This document shows positions 8,222 through 16,847 of a stretch of 64,000 nucleotides of DNA, one piece after another. Location: positions 1 to 64,000 of the forward strand of contig DMMY01000007.1 of NCBI GenBank assembly GCA_003452935.1, read 5' to 3'. This DNA comes from Elusimicrobiota bacterium (lineage in GTDB: Bacteria > Elusimicrobiota > Elusimicrobia > UBA1565 > UBA9628). Within the stretch, counting starts at the first letter, position 1; every line of letters begins with the position of its first letter. Both the position numbers and the translations under genes were made by a program. Below the pieces are notes generated by a model, which saw only the letters and a program-made list of their open reading frames with translations, made no database searches and had not been told where the DNA came from.

Positions 8222-9141
8222 GCCTGCTGGCCAAGGTGCGCGTCCGGGTCCCGGCTTCGACAAGCAATATCGGTCCTGGTTTTGACTGCCTGGGCATGGC
8301 CTTGGGTCTTTACAATGAACTGGTCGTGGAGATGCACTCTGAAAAGGGCCCGCTCTCCTTCGAAATAGAGGGAGAAGGCGCCGAGACCCTGCCGAGGGAC
8401 CGCGGCAACGTCATGTTTCGCGCCGCCAACACCGTGCTCGCCGGACGCTTCCCCAACCGCCTGGTCTTCAAGGCCGTCAACCGCATTCCCCTGGCCCGCG
8501 GCCTGGGCTCAAGCGCCGCGGCCATCGTGGCCGGACTCTTCGCCGCCAACCGCCTCATCAAGCCTTCTCCCTTGACCCAGGAACAGCTTTTCGAATACGC
8601 GCTGGTTCTCGAAGGCCATCCGGACAATATCGCCGCGGCCATCTTCGGCGGCGTGACCCTTTCCATCAAGGACCGCCGTGACGTGCGCAACCATGCGCTC
8701 AAGCCCCACAAGGATCTCGTGGCCGTAGTCTGCATCCCGGAGTTCCAGTTGGAGACGGCCAAGGCCCGCGCGGTATTGCCGGACATTGTCCCGCGCGAGG
8801 CTGCGGTGGAAAACGTCTCGCGCGCCATGCTTTTGGCCTCGGCCATGGAGCGCGGCCGCTGGAAAGACCTGGCCGCGGCCATGGGCGACCGGCTGCACCA
8901 GCCCTATCGGGCCTGCCTCGTTCCGGGATTTAAGGACGTGCTCAAGGCCGCCCACGACGCCGGCATTTGCGGCGCGGCCCTCTCCGGCTCGGGGCCGACG
9001 GTGCTGGCCCTGTGCCGCAAGGGACCGCAAGCGCAAGCCATCGGCGAGGCCATGGTCCGGGCCTTCGCGCAGAACCGCATCAAGAGCCGCGCCCTGGTCC
9101 TGCCCATCGATCACCAGGGAGTGAAGGTCTGGGCCTCATGA
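8218..9141 (+). CDS. thrB: Homoserine kinase (GHMP family)
   Basis: A 307-residue GHMP kinase phosphorylating homoserine. The N-terminal VPASTSNIGPGFDCLG and the ATP-binding PLARGLGSSAAA (GLGSSAA at 95-101) are diagnostic, and the C-terminal GAALSGSGPTVLAL is the third GHMP motif. The start is TTG at 8218, overlapping the thrC stop (TTGA), with a strong AAAGGAG ribosome site at 8201-8207. It ends in an ATGA overlap with the aspartate kinase. Confidence 0.95.
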   Translation: MSLLAKVRVRVPASTSNIGPGFDCLGMALGLYNELVVEMHSEKGPLSFEIEGEGAETLPRDRGNVMFRAANTVLAGRFPNRLVFKAVNRIPLARGLGSSAAAIVAGLFAANRLIKPSPLTQEQLFEYALVLEGHPDNIAAAIFGGVTLSIKDRRDVRNHALKPHKDLVAVVCIPEFQLETAKARAVLPDIVPREAAVENVSRAMLLASAMERGRWKDLAAAMGDRLHQPYRACLVPGFKDVLKAAHDAGICGAALSGSGPTVLALCRKGPQAQAIGEAMVRAFAQNRIKSRALVLPIDHQGVKVWAS

Positions 9142-10370
9142 ATATCCTGGTCATGAAGTTCGGCGGGACCTCGGTGGCCGACCCGGAAAAAATCCAACGG
9201 GCCGCGGACCGGGCCATCGCCGCGCGGCGCCGGGGCCAGGCCGTAGTCGTCGTGGTCTCGGCGCCCGGGGAAATGACCGACGAGCTCCTGACCCTGGCGC
9301 ACCGGGTCGCGCCGGAGCCCGAGGGCCGAGAACTCGACCAACTGCTGGCCACGGGCGAGGTCGTGGGCATCTCTCTTTTCGCCATGGCCTGCCGGGCGCG
9401 CGGCGCCGCGGCCGTCTCCCTGACCGGCCCGCAAGCGGGCATCGAGGCGGGAGGAGCCCACACCCGGGCCCAGATCGTGCGCATCCGGACCGGAAAAATT
9501 CTTAAGGAGCTGCGGGCCGGCCGCATCGTAACCGTGGCCGGCTTCCAGGGCGTCAACCCGGCCGAGGACGTCGCCACCCTGGGCCGCGGCGGCTCGGATT
9601 TGACCGCGGTGGCCCTGGCCTCGGCGCTGCGCACCCGCCAAGTCGAAATTTTCAGCGACGTCAAGGGAGTCTACACCGCGGACCCGCGCCTCGTCTCCGA
9701 GGCGCGCAAGCTCGACCGCATAACCGGCGAGGAGATGCTGGAGCTGGCCGGCGCCGGAGCGCAGGTCATGCAGCCGCGCTCCATCGAGGTGGCCGAAAGA
9801 TTCCGAGTGGCCATCCACGTGCGCTCCGCCTTCCACCCCCAGGCCGGAACCTGGATCGTGCCCAAGGAGAAAAACATGCTCGAGAAAGCCTATGTCTCGG
9901 CCCTGGCCCTCGACAAGAACGAGGTGCGCCTCAACGTCATGGACGTGCCGGACCGGCCGGGCGTGGCCGCCGAGGTTCTCTCGACCTTGGCCGAGCTCCA
10001 TATCCCGGTGGACATGATCGTGCAATCCGCCCCCTCGCGCAGCGGGGTCAACGACATCTCGCTCATGACCCCGCGCACCTTCGCGGCCCAGGCCCGGGAG
10101 GCCCTGGCCAAGCTGGCCCGGCGCCTGGGCGCTCGCGTGGACATCCACGATGAGGTGGCCAAGGTCTCGGCCGTGGGCACCGGGTTTCGCCACCACCCCT
10201 GGGTCGCGGCCAAGATGTTCGAGGCCCTGGCCGCGCACAAGATCAACATCCACATGATCGTGGCCTCGGATTTGCGCGTGTCCTGCGTGGTCGACCTCAA
10301 GCACGCGGAAAGCGCCCTGCGCGCCTTGCACAAGGCCCTGGGCCTGGCGCGCAAACGGAGGCCCGATTGA
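9138..10370 (+). CDS. lysC: Aspartate kinase with tandem ACT domains
   Basis: A 410-residue aspartokinase that opens the aspartate-family pathway. It has KFGGTSV at residues 7-13, the catalytic-domain motif VAGFQG...TLGRGGSDLTAVALA and GVYTADPR. Two C-terminal ACT segments follow, one around LNVMDVPDRPGVAAEVLS and one around VSAVGTGFRHHPWVAAKMFEAL, which normally bind lysine and/or threonine. The ATG overlaps the thrB stop; a longer frame from 8967 lies inside thrB and is rejected. Grouping with hom, thrC and thrB gives a threonine operon; aspartate semialdehyde dehydrogenase is not here. Confidence 0.95.
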   Translation: MNILVMKFGGTSVADPEKIQRAADRAIAARRRGQAVVVVVSAPGEMTDELLTLAHRVAPEPEGRELDQLLATGEVVGISLFAMACRARGAAAVSLTGPQAGIEAGGAHTRAQIVRIRTGKILKELRAGRIVTVAGFQGVNPAEDVATLGRGGSDLTAVALASALRTRQVEIFSDVKGVYTADPRLVSEARKLDRITGEEMLELAGAGAQVMQPRSIEVAERFRVAIHVRSAFHPQAGTWIVPKEKNMLEKAYVSALALDKNEVRLNVMDVPDRPGVAAEVLSTLAELHIPVDMIVQSAPSRSGVNDISLMTPRTFAAQAREALAKLARRLGARVDIHDEVAKVSAVGTGFRHHPWVAAKMFEALAAHKINIHMIVASDLRVSCVVDLKHAESALRALHKALGLARKRRPD

Positions 10371-10924
10371 AGCCCTCCCGCCAAGCCGCCTCGCGGGAAG
10401 TCCCTTCGCCGGCGCCCCATTTCGCCGCCATCGACTTCGAGACCGCGGATACGGGCGCGGACAGCGCCTGCGCCGTGGGCGTGGTGGTCGTCAAGGAAGG
10501 CCGCGTCGCCGAGCGCTTTTACCGCCTGATCCGGCCCCCGCGCCGGAATTTTCTCTTCACATACATCCACGGCATCACCTGGGGCCAAGTCTGCCGGGAA
10601 CCGAGTTTTTCCGAGCTGTGGCCCGACATCCAAAAAGCCCTCGGCGGAGCGGAATTCTTAGCCGCGCACAACGCGCGCTTCGACCGCAAGGTTCTGGAGT
10701 CCTGCTGCCTCGCCTCCGGCATCGCGCCCCCGCAAAGACGTTTTGTCTGCACCGTCGAGCTGGCGCGCAAGACCTGGTCCATCTTCCCGACCCAGCTGCC
10801 CTCGGTCTGCGGCCGGCTGGGAATCCCGCTCAATCACCATGAGGCCTTGTCGGACGCGGAAGCCTGCGCGCGCATCGTGCTGGCCGCTCTCAAGGACGGC
10901 TGGAAACCGGCCGTGGGCGGCTAA
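10367..10924 (+). CDS. DEDDh 3'-5' exonuclease (DnaQ/epsilon-like)
   Basis: A 185-residue exonuclease of the DnaQ superfamily: Exo I AIDFETA (D23, E25), Exo II AHNARFD, and Exo III with His in NHHEALSDAEA (HxxxxD). This is the pattern of free-standing epsilon-like proofreading or repair nucleases on DNA or RNA ends. The start is TTG, overlapping the stop of lysC (TTGA), so it is the fifth gene of the threonine operon although functionally unrelated. It converges with the HEAT gene by four bases. There is no BRCT or other extra domain. Confidence 0.88.
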   Translation: MKPSRQAASREVPSPAPHFAAIDFETADTGADSACAVGVVVVKEGRVAERFYRLIRPPRRNFLFTYIHGITWGQVCREPSFSELWPDIQKALGGAEFLAAHNARFDRKVLESCCLASGIAPPQRRFVCTVELARKTWSIFPTQLPSVCGRLGIPLNHHEALSDAEACARIVLAALKDGWKPAVGG

Positions 10925-11922
10925 TCGCCGCGCGTTCGAGCCAGCGCCCAGGACAAGACCGAGCGGACCCCTCTCTCGTTTTCCCTCTCCAACGATCGGG
11001 CAAGAAGCTCGGCGCTGCCGGAGCCTCCGATGCGCGCCAACGCCAGAGCCGCTCCCGCCCGCACCATGGGCTCGGGATCACGCAAAGGATTGGATAAGGC
11101 CTTGATGGCGGCGTCCGTGCCCAGCTCCCCCAAGGCCAGGACCGCCTGAAACCGGACCTGCCAGGCGCTATCCGCGCGCGCCGCGCGCCTGAGCCAGCCG
11201 GCCGCGCGCGGTTTTCGGCTGCGGCCCAAGGTCGCGGCCGCGGCGTAGCGCACCCACCAGGACGGATCGCTGCGCAGCAATCTTTCCAGACCCGCCCCGC
11301 CTTGGCCGCCAATCTGGCCCAAGGCCATGACCGCGGCAAAGCGCACTCCGTCGTGAGAGTCCAGAAGCGCGGCCGACAAGAACCGTTGGGCCCGGCTGTC
11401 GCCGATACGGCCCAGGCCCTCGGCCGCGGCCATGCGCACCGCCGCGTCCTCGTCGATGCGCAAGAGGATGGCGCTGACGTAGGGAATGGCGGCGAAGTTT
11501 CCCGGCGTGCTGAACGCCGCGACGGCCGCGGCGCGCTGCTTCGAGTCCGGCTGGCGGACGGAGATCAGAAACTGCTCCAAGGTCGGACGAGGAGACGCCA
11601 GGCTGTCGCGCAGGTCCTCGCCGATTCTCTCCACTTCCCGCACCGCGGCTTGAGCGCGATGGATATCCTCTGCCGACTCAAAAAAGGCCGCGTGTTGATA
11701 GCCCGGAAGATGCGAGAGGCGGATGTCCGACTCCTTCCGCGCAGATTCCGAAGGCGCGGCAGGCGCCTGCGGGCGGGGCAGTGGTTGGGGAGACAGGCGC
11801 AAAGGCAGGACGCTGACCGCGATGGGTTCGGCCATGATGCGGGCGACGGTGTTTTCAGGAGGAACCGCCCATACGCTAGGGAGGCTGAAAATAAAAAAAC
11901 CGAGAAGCAATATTATGGCCAT
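10921..11922 (-). CDS. Secreted HEAT-repeat protein
   Basis: A 333-residue protein with a signal peptide (about 1-19, cleavage near VWA-V), a Pro-rich linker (about 40-60), then an array of HEAT-type helical pairs from about residue 110 to the end. Repeats are recognisable by recurring aa-A-xx-LG-Rx/GD-xx patterns (AAAEGLGRIGD, AAVMALGQIGG, AAAATLGRSRK, QAVLALGELGT). Such arrays are protein-binding scaffolds; no enzyme motif. It has a near-perfect promoter at 11949-11978. Two more HEAT proteins occur at 22644-24301. Confidence 0.8.
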   Translation of the reverse strand: MAIILLLGFFIFSLPSVWAVPPENTVARIMAEPIAVSVLPLRLSPQPLPRPQAPAAPSESARKESDIRLSHLPGYQHAAFFESAEDIHRAQAAVREVERIGEDLRDSLASPRPTLEQFLISVRQPDSKQRAAAVAAFSTPGNFAAIPYVSAILLRIDEDAAVRMAAAEGLGRIGDSRAQRFLSAALLDSHDGVRFAAVMALGQIGGQGGAGLERLLRSDPSWWVRYAAAATLGRSRKPRAAGWLRRAARADSAWQVRFQAVLALGELGTDAAIKALSNPLRDPEPMVRAGAALALARIGGSGSAELLARSLERENERGVRSVLSWALARTRGD

Positions 11923-11948
11923 TGCGATTGTTCTCGGCGAACGACTAA

Positions 11949-11978
11949 ATTATAGGTCTAGCGGCCAGCCCTTGTCAA
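11949..11978 (-). promoter_or_regulatory. Consensus promoter of the HEAT-protein gene
   Basis: Leftward reading: TTGACA (11978-11973), 18-bp spacer, TATAAT (11954-11949). Both hexamers are perfect. Transcription would start near 11942, about 20 nt before the ATG at 11922. Confidence 0.75.
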
Positions 11979-12011
11979 CGCGCGGACGGGGACGCTCATT
12001 GAGTCGAAAAT

Positions 12012-14588
12012 TTACCAGACTCGCACAGGCTTTGTCGCGGTCATGGGCGAATGTTCCGGACAAGAAAAAGCCTCTTTAAATTCCGGCATATTCAGCACAA
12101 CGCCATTGACGCGGTACATAGGGGGGGAGTGCGGATCGGTTTTAGCTCTGACCTTGGCCAACTCATCGCGCATTTTCGAACACCATATCTGTCCCCAACT
12201 CAAGAAGACGCGCTGTTGCGGCGTGAAGCCGTCAATAGGCGAAGAATTCTTTCCCGCCTGGGATTTTAGGGCAAGATAAGCCAGACGCAAGCCTCCATTA
12301 TCCGCCACATTTTCTCCGAGAGTCAACTCGCCATTGATCTTGATGTTTTTGGCTTCATCCGTCGGGTCCTTGTAGGCGACATACTTTGAATATTGACCCA
12401 CAAAGCCTTGCGCGCGGGATTCAAATGCCGTTCTATCACCTTCGCTCCACCAGTTTTTCAGATTGCCGTCCGCCCCATACTTGCTGCCTTCATCATCGAA
12501 AGCATGCGTCAACTCATGAGCGATGACACCGCCAAGACCTCCAAAATTGGCCGCATCATCCGCATTGGCGTCAAAAAATGGAGGCTGCAAGATTCCCGCG
12601 GGAAAATTGATGTTATTCATTTGAGGATCGTAATAGGCATTGACCGTAGGAGGGCTCATGTACCATTCCCCCCTATCCACGGGCTGGTTGATCTGGGACA
12701 TTTGCCGTTGAACCTCAAAACTAGTGGCTCGGAGATCATTGCCTACCAAGTCGCCTGGCGCGATGGAGAGCTTTTGGTAATCGCGCCATTGGTCAGGATA
12801 GCCGATTTTATTGGTGATGGCAGCTAATTTCTTCAGGGCCTCTTGCTTCGTTTCTTCGCTCATCCAGTCCAAACTCCGGATGGTATCAGCCATGGTTTTT
12901 TCGATGGCATGAATCATCTCGAGCGTGCGCTCCTTGCTCTTTTCTCCTCCGGTACGTTTGACGTATTCTTTACCCAGAGCCTCCCCCAGGTAACCGTCCA
13001 CGAGATCGACACAGCGCTTCCAGCGAGGCTTGTCTTGTTTTGCCCCGGTCAGGGTCTTGCCGAAGAAATCGAAATTCTCGGAAACGAATTTCGATGACAG
13101 AATATGGGCTTTATCGTTCAGGAGCTTCCAGCGGAGATAGACTTTAACCTCTTCCAATGAAGCAGCCGCGAGCACGTTATCCATGCCCTTGAAAAAGCCG
13201 GGATCCACCACGTCGAGCGTTTCAATCCGGGGAGCGCCGGCAGCAGAAAAATAATTATCCCAATTAAAGGATGGAGTCCAAGCCTGGAGTTCTTTCAAAA
13301 AAGTCTTGTGATGGACATTGGACGGTTCCCGGCGCTTGACCCGGTCCATGGAGGCTTGCGCCAAGGCCGTCTCAATACGCAGAACAGAAGACGCATGCGC
13401 GGCCGCCTGGCTGGAAGTTTCGCCTGCCAGTTCGAACATCTTGGCCACGTGCCGGCCATAGGCCCCGAGCTCTTCGCCGAATTTCCGGTCCAGATAATAG
13501 TCGCGATCAGGCAGCGAAATCCCTCCCTGATCAACGGCCGCCACCATCCGGGTCGCATCCTGGTAGTCCTGTGTCGGTCCGAAACCAAAAAAAGCATAAA
13601 CGCCGATGGAATGGAAGTACGCAAGCTCGGTCGCCAGCTCCGACTTGTTTTTCAAGGACCTGATGCGGCTCAGCTGCGATTGAAGCGGCGCGATCCCCTT
13701 GGCTTCAGCGGTCTTCTCATCCATGCAAGCGGCATAAAAATCGCCGATTTTTTGTCTGTTGGCTTCGAGGTTCTTTGATAAGGATTTTGAAGCCTTCTCA
13801 AGAATATCGCGCAATATCAAGCGATTGTTATCGGCCAATTCATTAAACCGGCCCCACCGCGCCTGGTCAGGAGGGATGTTGGTCTTTTTTAGCCAGTTGC
13901 CGCAGGCGTATTGATAGAAATCCGCGCAGGGATTGACGCTTTTATCAATTATGCTTGGATCCACGCATTGAAGGGCTTGGGGGGACTCGAAATAGGCGGA
14001 TTTGGCGACAGATTCCGATGCCGCGGACGCCGGCTTCACGGAGGATTTGTTTTTGGCCAGGACTCCGCCGGAAACATCCCCTTTTGACGCGTTGCCGTCA
14101 TAGGCCCGATTGGCATCGGCCAACGCTGTTTTGGACGCGGCCAATGACGAAGTGATCTTGTCGGCGGCAATAGGGGACCTGTGGGCCGAATGTTTCCCGG
14201 CATGGGAAGATTTCTCTCCCGTTTCAACGCGGAAGTCGCCTCCCCATGCGGCCGACAAGTCCTTGAGAAGGATTTCCCGCTTATGCTGGTCCATGGCTTT
14301 AGCCCAGCCTTGGGATTGAAAGCGAAGGATAACACGATCAGATTCCTTCAGAAGTTCAGAATTGGCCTCAGTCCCCAGCAGAGACAGAATGGCTGTTCGA
14401 GCGTGAGCCGTTTTACGATCACTCAATTGGTTTTTCAATTTGGGCGTGCGCAGCCATATCGTGACAGGGCCGGAGGCGCCGGCTACCGCAGCGACAGAAG
14501 ATTCCCGCTCCGCGTCAAATTGAGCGGCTTGCACACAATGGTTCGGGAACAATATGCCGGCAAGAACTATGAATATGACAAGCAGCAT
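12012..14588 (-). CDS. M13 (neprilysin/PepO-like) zinc metallopeptidase with N-terminal extension
   Basis: An 858-residue exported metallopeptidase. The start at 14588 follows GGAGG with eight bases' spacing, better than the in-frame TTG seven codons upstream. Residues 1-21 are a signal peptide. A 180-residue Lys/Ser/Ala-rich extension follows, absent from typical 650-700-residue family members. Then comes the M13 N-domain beginning CVDPSIIDKSVNPCADFYQYACGNW and the catalytic domain with HELTH (691-695), GENVADNGG (E759) and a C-terminal Cys-containing tail. It should cleave oligopeptides outside the cytoplasm. G+C is visibly lower than in flanking genes, suggesting horizontal origin. Confidence 0.92.
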   Translation of the reverse strand: MLLVIFIVLAGILFPNHCVQAAQFDAERESSVAAVAGASGPVTIWLRTPKLKNQLSDRKTAHARTAILSLLGTEANSELLKESDRVILRFQSQGWAKAMDQHKREILLKDLSAAWGGDFRVETGEKSSHAGKHSAHRSPIAADKITSSLAASKTALADANRAYDGNASKGDVSGGVLAKNKSSVKPASAASESVAKSAYFESPQALQCVDPSIIDKSVNPCADFYQYACGNWLKKTNIPPDQARWGRFNELADNNRLILRDILEKASKSLSKNLEANRQKIGDFYAACMDEKTAEAKGIAPLQSQLSRIRSLKNKSELATELAYFHSIGVYAFFGFGPTQDYQDATRMVAAVDQGGISLPDRDYYLDRKFGEELGAYGRHVAKMFELAGETSSQAAAHASSVLRIETALAQASMDRVKRREPSNVHHKTFLKELQAWTPSFNWDNYFSAAGAPRIETLDVVDPGFFKGMDNVLAAASLEEVKVYLRWKLLNDKAHILSSKFVSENFDFFGKTLTGAKQDKPRWKRCVDLVDGYLGEALGKEYVKRTGGEKSKERTLEMIHAIEKTMADTIRSLDWMSEETKQEALKKLAAITNKIGYPDQWRDYQKLSIAPGDLVGNDLRATSFEVQRQMSQINQPVDRGEWYMSPPTVNAYYDPQMNNINFPAGILQPPFFDANADDAANFGGLGGVIAHELTHAFDDEGSKYGADGNLKNWWSEGDRTAFESRAQGFVGQYSKYVAYKDPTDEAKNIKINGELTLGENVADNGGLRLAYLALKSQAGKNSSPIDGFTPQQRVFLSWGQIWCSKMRDELAKVRAKTDPHSPPMYRVNGVVLNMPEFKEAFSCPEHSPMTATKPVRVW

Positions 14589-14635
14589 ATTTAAAACCTC
14601 CGCAATCAAAATGGAGAGCGTAGAAGCCTTATTGA

Positions 14636-14664
14636 AGGTTAGCCCCGGCCGCTGATTTTGTCAA
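14636..14664 (-). promoter_or_regulatory. Promoter of the M13 peptidase gene
   Basis: Leftward: TTGACA (14664-14659), 17-bp spacer, TAACCT (14641-14636). Predicted start near 14629, giving a leader of about 40 nt that contains the GGAGG ribosome site. Confidence 0.6.
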
Positions 14665-14747
14665 TGACTACGCGCCGCCAAATTCGGGAAGAATTCAGCC
14701 GACAGTCCAGGTGCGGCAACAATATTGGACCTAAGCGATTGCCGGCG

Positions 14748-16025
14748 TCAGCCCGCGTGCCGAGGCGCCGGATGCTCGCCAATCCTGGTCGCCTGCCTTT
14801 CCTGCGCCTGCCATTGGCCATAAAGCGCTCCGGACGCGGTCAATCTTTCCAAAGCGGCCTTAAGGCGCCGCGGCATGCGCCCCGGGACCTGCGCGGCCAG
14901 GCGGGTTTGAGGCAGCGGCAAGAACCAATGCGCGTGAATGCGCGCGCCCAAGGCGATCAATTCCTTGATAACCGCCAGGGTGCGCTCCAAATCCTCCTCC
15001 GTCTCTCCGGGCAGCCCGAAAATAAAATCCACGTTGGCCTTGAGCCCCGCCTTGATGGTCAAAGCCGCGGCCGCGATCACGTCCGCGACGCAATGGCCCC
15101 GGCCGCAGGCATCGAGGATGCGCTGGCTGCCGGATTGGGCGCCGATGACGATATTATCGTTGCTGGCGTACTCGCGAACCAATTTGAGCGCGGCCTCGGT
15201 GACGTGCTCGGGCCTGACCTCGGACGGCATGGAGCCGAAAAAAAGCCGGCCCGCCGGACCCATGGCGAGCCTGGCGGCGGCCAAAAGCTCCCGCATGGCC
15301 TCGAAGTTCACGGAGCGGCCGTCGGGCGATCCATAGGAAAAGGCGTTGGGCGTAATCACGCGCACGTCGCGCATGCCCCGGCCCGCCAGCAACGCCATGT
15401 AGCGGGCCGCGGAGCGCGGGCTGCGATGACGCTGCTGGCGTCCAAACAAAGCCGAGGTCTGGCAGAAGCCGCAGGCATAAGGACAACCCCGGGTGATCTC
15501 GATCGGTCCGAATTTAAGATGGCCCGGCGCGAAGGGCGGCAGGGCGTCCAGGTCCACGGGCGGGCCCGCGGGCACGGACTGGAAAGCGCCCTCGCCGTCT
15601 ATATAGGCCGTGCCCGGGATTCCCCTGCCGTCGCCTCCCGCCTCCAAGCTCTCCAGCAGCCGCGCCAAGGCGACTTCGCCCTCGCCACGGATCACGAAGT
15701 CGAAGCCCGCGCGCAAACAGCCTTCCGGATCGGCCGAGGGATGGGGACCGCCGGCCAGAAAAATCGCGCGGGGAGAAAACTCTTTCCTCAGATCTTCGAC
15801 CAGCGGCTCGATACCGCATAGCTGGGGCGTGGCGAAGGAAAACCCCACGACCGCGCGATCCATACGGAGCAGCGCGGCGCGAAGACTCTGGCGCAACTCA
15901 ACGGCCTGGGTCGGAAAGGACATCTCCAGGCCGCGCAGGGTCTCGTCAATCTCCAGGGCGCCGGCCAAGGGATGGAAGCTGAACCGGTTAGGCTTCGTGT
16001 AGTAAAAAATCAGGGCTGTGTTCAT
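14748..16025 (-). CDS. B12-binding / radical SAM protein (MJ_1487-like family)
   Basis: A 425-residue protein. The N-terminal half has a cobalamin-binding Rossmann-like fold (VVGFSFATPQ, FLAGGPHPSADPEG, FVIRGEGE). The C-terminal half is a radical SAM domain with ITRGCPYACGFCQTSA, i.e. the CxxxCxxC cluster motif, and a FIFGLPGETEED strand. Such proteins do SAM-dependent radical methylation or rearrangement; the substrate is unknown. The ATG at 16025 fits the family N-terminus (MNTALIFYYTKPNRF); a TTG 15 codons upstream looks spurious. Divergent from the cyclase gene. No biosynthetic partner is adjacent. Confidence 0.82.
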   Translation of the reverse strand: MNTALIFYYTKPNRFSFHPLAGALEIDETLRGLEMSFPTQAVELRQSLRAALLRMDRAVVGFSFATPQLCGIEPLVEDLRKEFSPRAIFLAGGPHPSADPEGCLRAGFDFVIRGEGEVALARLLESLEAGGDGRGIPGTAYIDGEGAFQSVPAGPPVDLDALPPFAPGHLKFGPIEITRGCPYACGFCQTSALFGRQQRHRSPRSAARYMALLAGRGMRDVRVITPNAFSYGSPDGRSVNFEAMRELLAAARLAMGPAGRLFFGSMPSEVRPEHVTEAALKLVREYASNDNIVIGAQSGSQRILDACGRGHCVADVIAAAALTIKAGLKANVDFIFGLPGETEEDLERTLAVIKELIALGARIHAHWFLPLPQTRLAAQVPGRMPRRLKAALERLTASGALYGQWQAQERQATRIGEHPAPRHAG

Positions 16026-16137
16026 GGACGATTCGACGGCCGCGCCCGTATCATACCATAGGAGCGTCAAGACTGGTTTCCCAGCCCGTCATATTGATAG
16101 CATGAAGCGACATCCACGAAATCATCAAGGAGAACCC

Positions 16138-16767
16138 ATGCCCTTTTTAACCCAGGTCGCGGCGGGCGCATCACACGACCGTTTGGAGAAGCTCATGAAG
16201 CAACGCGTCCAGCCCGGAGCGAACAAGGACGCCATTGATCGAAGGATATGGGACCTCTTCGGAGAGGAATGGGCCGTCATGTTCACGGACCTCTCGGGCT
16301 TCTCTAGAAAAGTGGCCGAGTTCGGCATCATCCATTTCCTGCAGATCATCTTCGAATCCGAGCAGGTTTTTGTTCCCTGCATCGACCGGCACGACGGGAT
16401 CCTCCTGAAAAGGGAAGGAGACAGCATGCTGGTCATCTTCCGGAGCGTGGCGAGAGCCATCGAGTGCGCCATGGAGATGCAGAGGGCCGCCAAGGCCTAT
16501 AATGCGGACAAATGCGCCGCCGAAAAAGTGCTCCTTTGCGTCGGCCTGGGCTTCGGCCGCATGCTGCGCATCGGCGACCATGACGTATTCGGAGCCGAGG
16601 TCAACGCGGCCAGCAAGTTGGGGGAAGACACGGCCAAGGCCTGGGATATCCTGGCGACGGAATCGGTCAAAACCGCGGCGCAGGACTTGCCGGGGCTTTC
16701 CTTCGAGGCCCTCCCCGAGGCCCCCCCGGGGGCCAAGGCCGCCTATCGCATAACCTATCAGTTGTAA
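16138..16767 (+). CDS. Class III adenylate/guanylate cyclase-domain protein
   Basis: A 209-residue protein consisting almost entirely of one class III nucleotidyl cyclase domain: metal-binding Asp in FTDLSGFS (D51), the second in LKREGDSMLVIF (D95) with the base-contacting Lys at 91, and DVFGAEVNAASKLGEDTA near 150-167. The usual transition-state Arg after VNxA is replaced by Lys or Gly in this alignment, so activity is not certain. No receiver, membrane or other sensor domain is present. The start at 16138 is set by AAGGAG at 16128-16133. Product would be cAMP or a related signal. Confidence 0.82.
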   Translation: MPFLTQVAAGASHDRLEKLMKQRVQPGANKDAIDRRIWDLFGEEWAVMFTDLSGFSRKVAEFGIIHFLQIIFESEQVFVPCIDRHDGILLKREGDSMLVIFRSVARAIECAMEMQRAAKAYNADKCAAEKVLLCVGLGFGRMLRIGDHDVFGAEVNAASKLGEDTAKAWDILATESVKTAAQDLPGLSFEALPEAPPGAKAAYRITYQL

Positions 16768-16804
16768 GACGCAAGACCTGCCGCATATCCTGAAACAGGC
16801 CGAG

Positions 16805-16823
16805 GGTTCTTCGTTCAAGAACC
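16805..16823. repeat. 7-bp inverted repeat between cyclase and secreted-protein gene
   Basis: GGTTCTT, five-base loop, AAGAACC. It occupies the -35 region of the next gene (whose TATAAT is at 16835-16840) and could be an operator, or a weak terminator hairpin for the cyclase gene, although no T-run follows. Confidence 0.35.
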
Positions 16824-16834
16824 GCTTATCGGGG

Positions 16835-16840
16835 TATAAT
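16835..16840 (+). promoter_or_regulatory. -10 TATAAT seven bases before an ATG (leaderless type)
   Basis: A perfect TATAAT whose predicted start falls on the ATG at 16848. No Shine-Dalgarno sequence lies between. The -35 is weak (CGTTCA at 17-bp spacing). Confidence 0.45.
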
Positions 16841-16847
16841 AGAATCC

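Noticed and set aside
8967..9137. N-terminal extension of aspartate kinase
   Set aside because: Lies inside thrB; KFGGTS must be within the first ten residues, which the ATG at 9138 gives.
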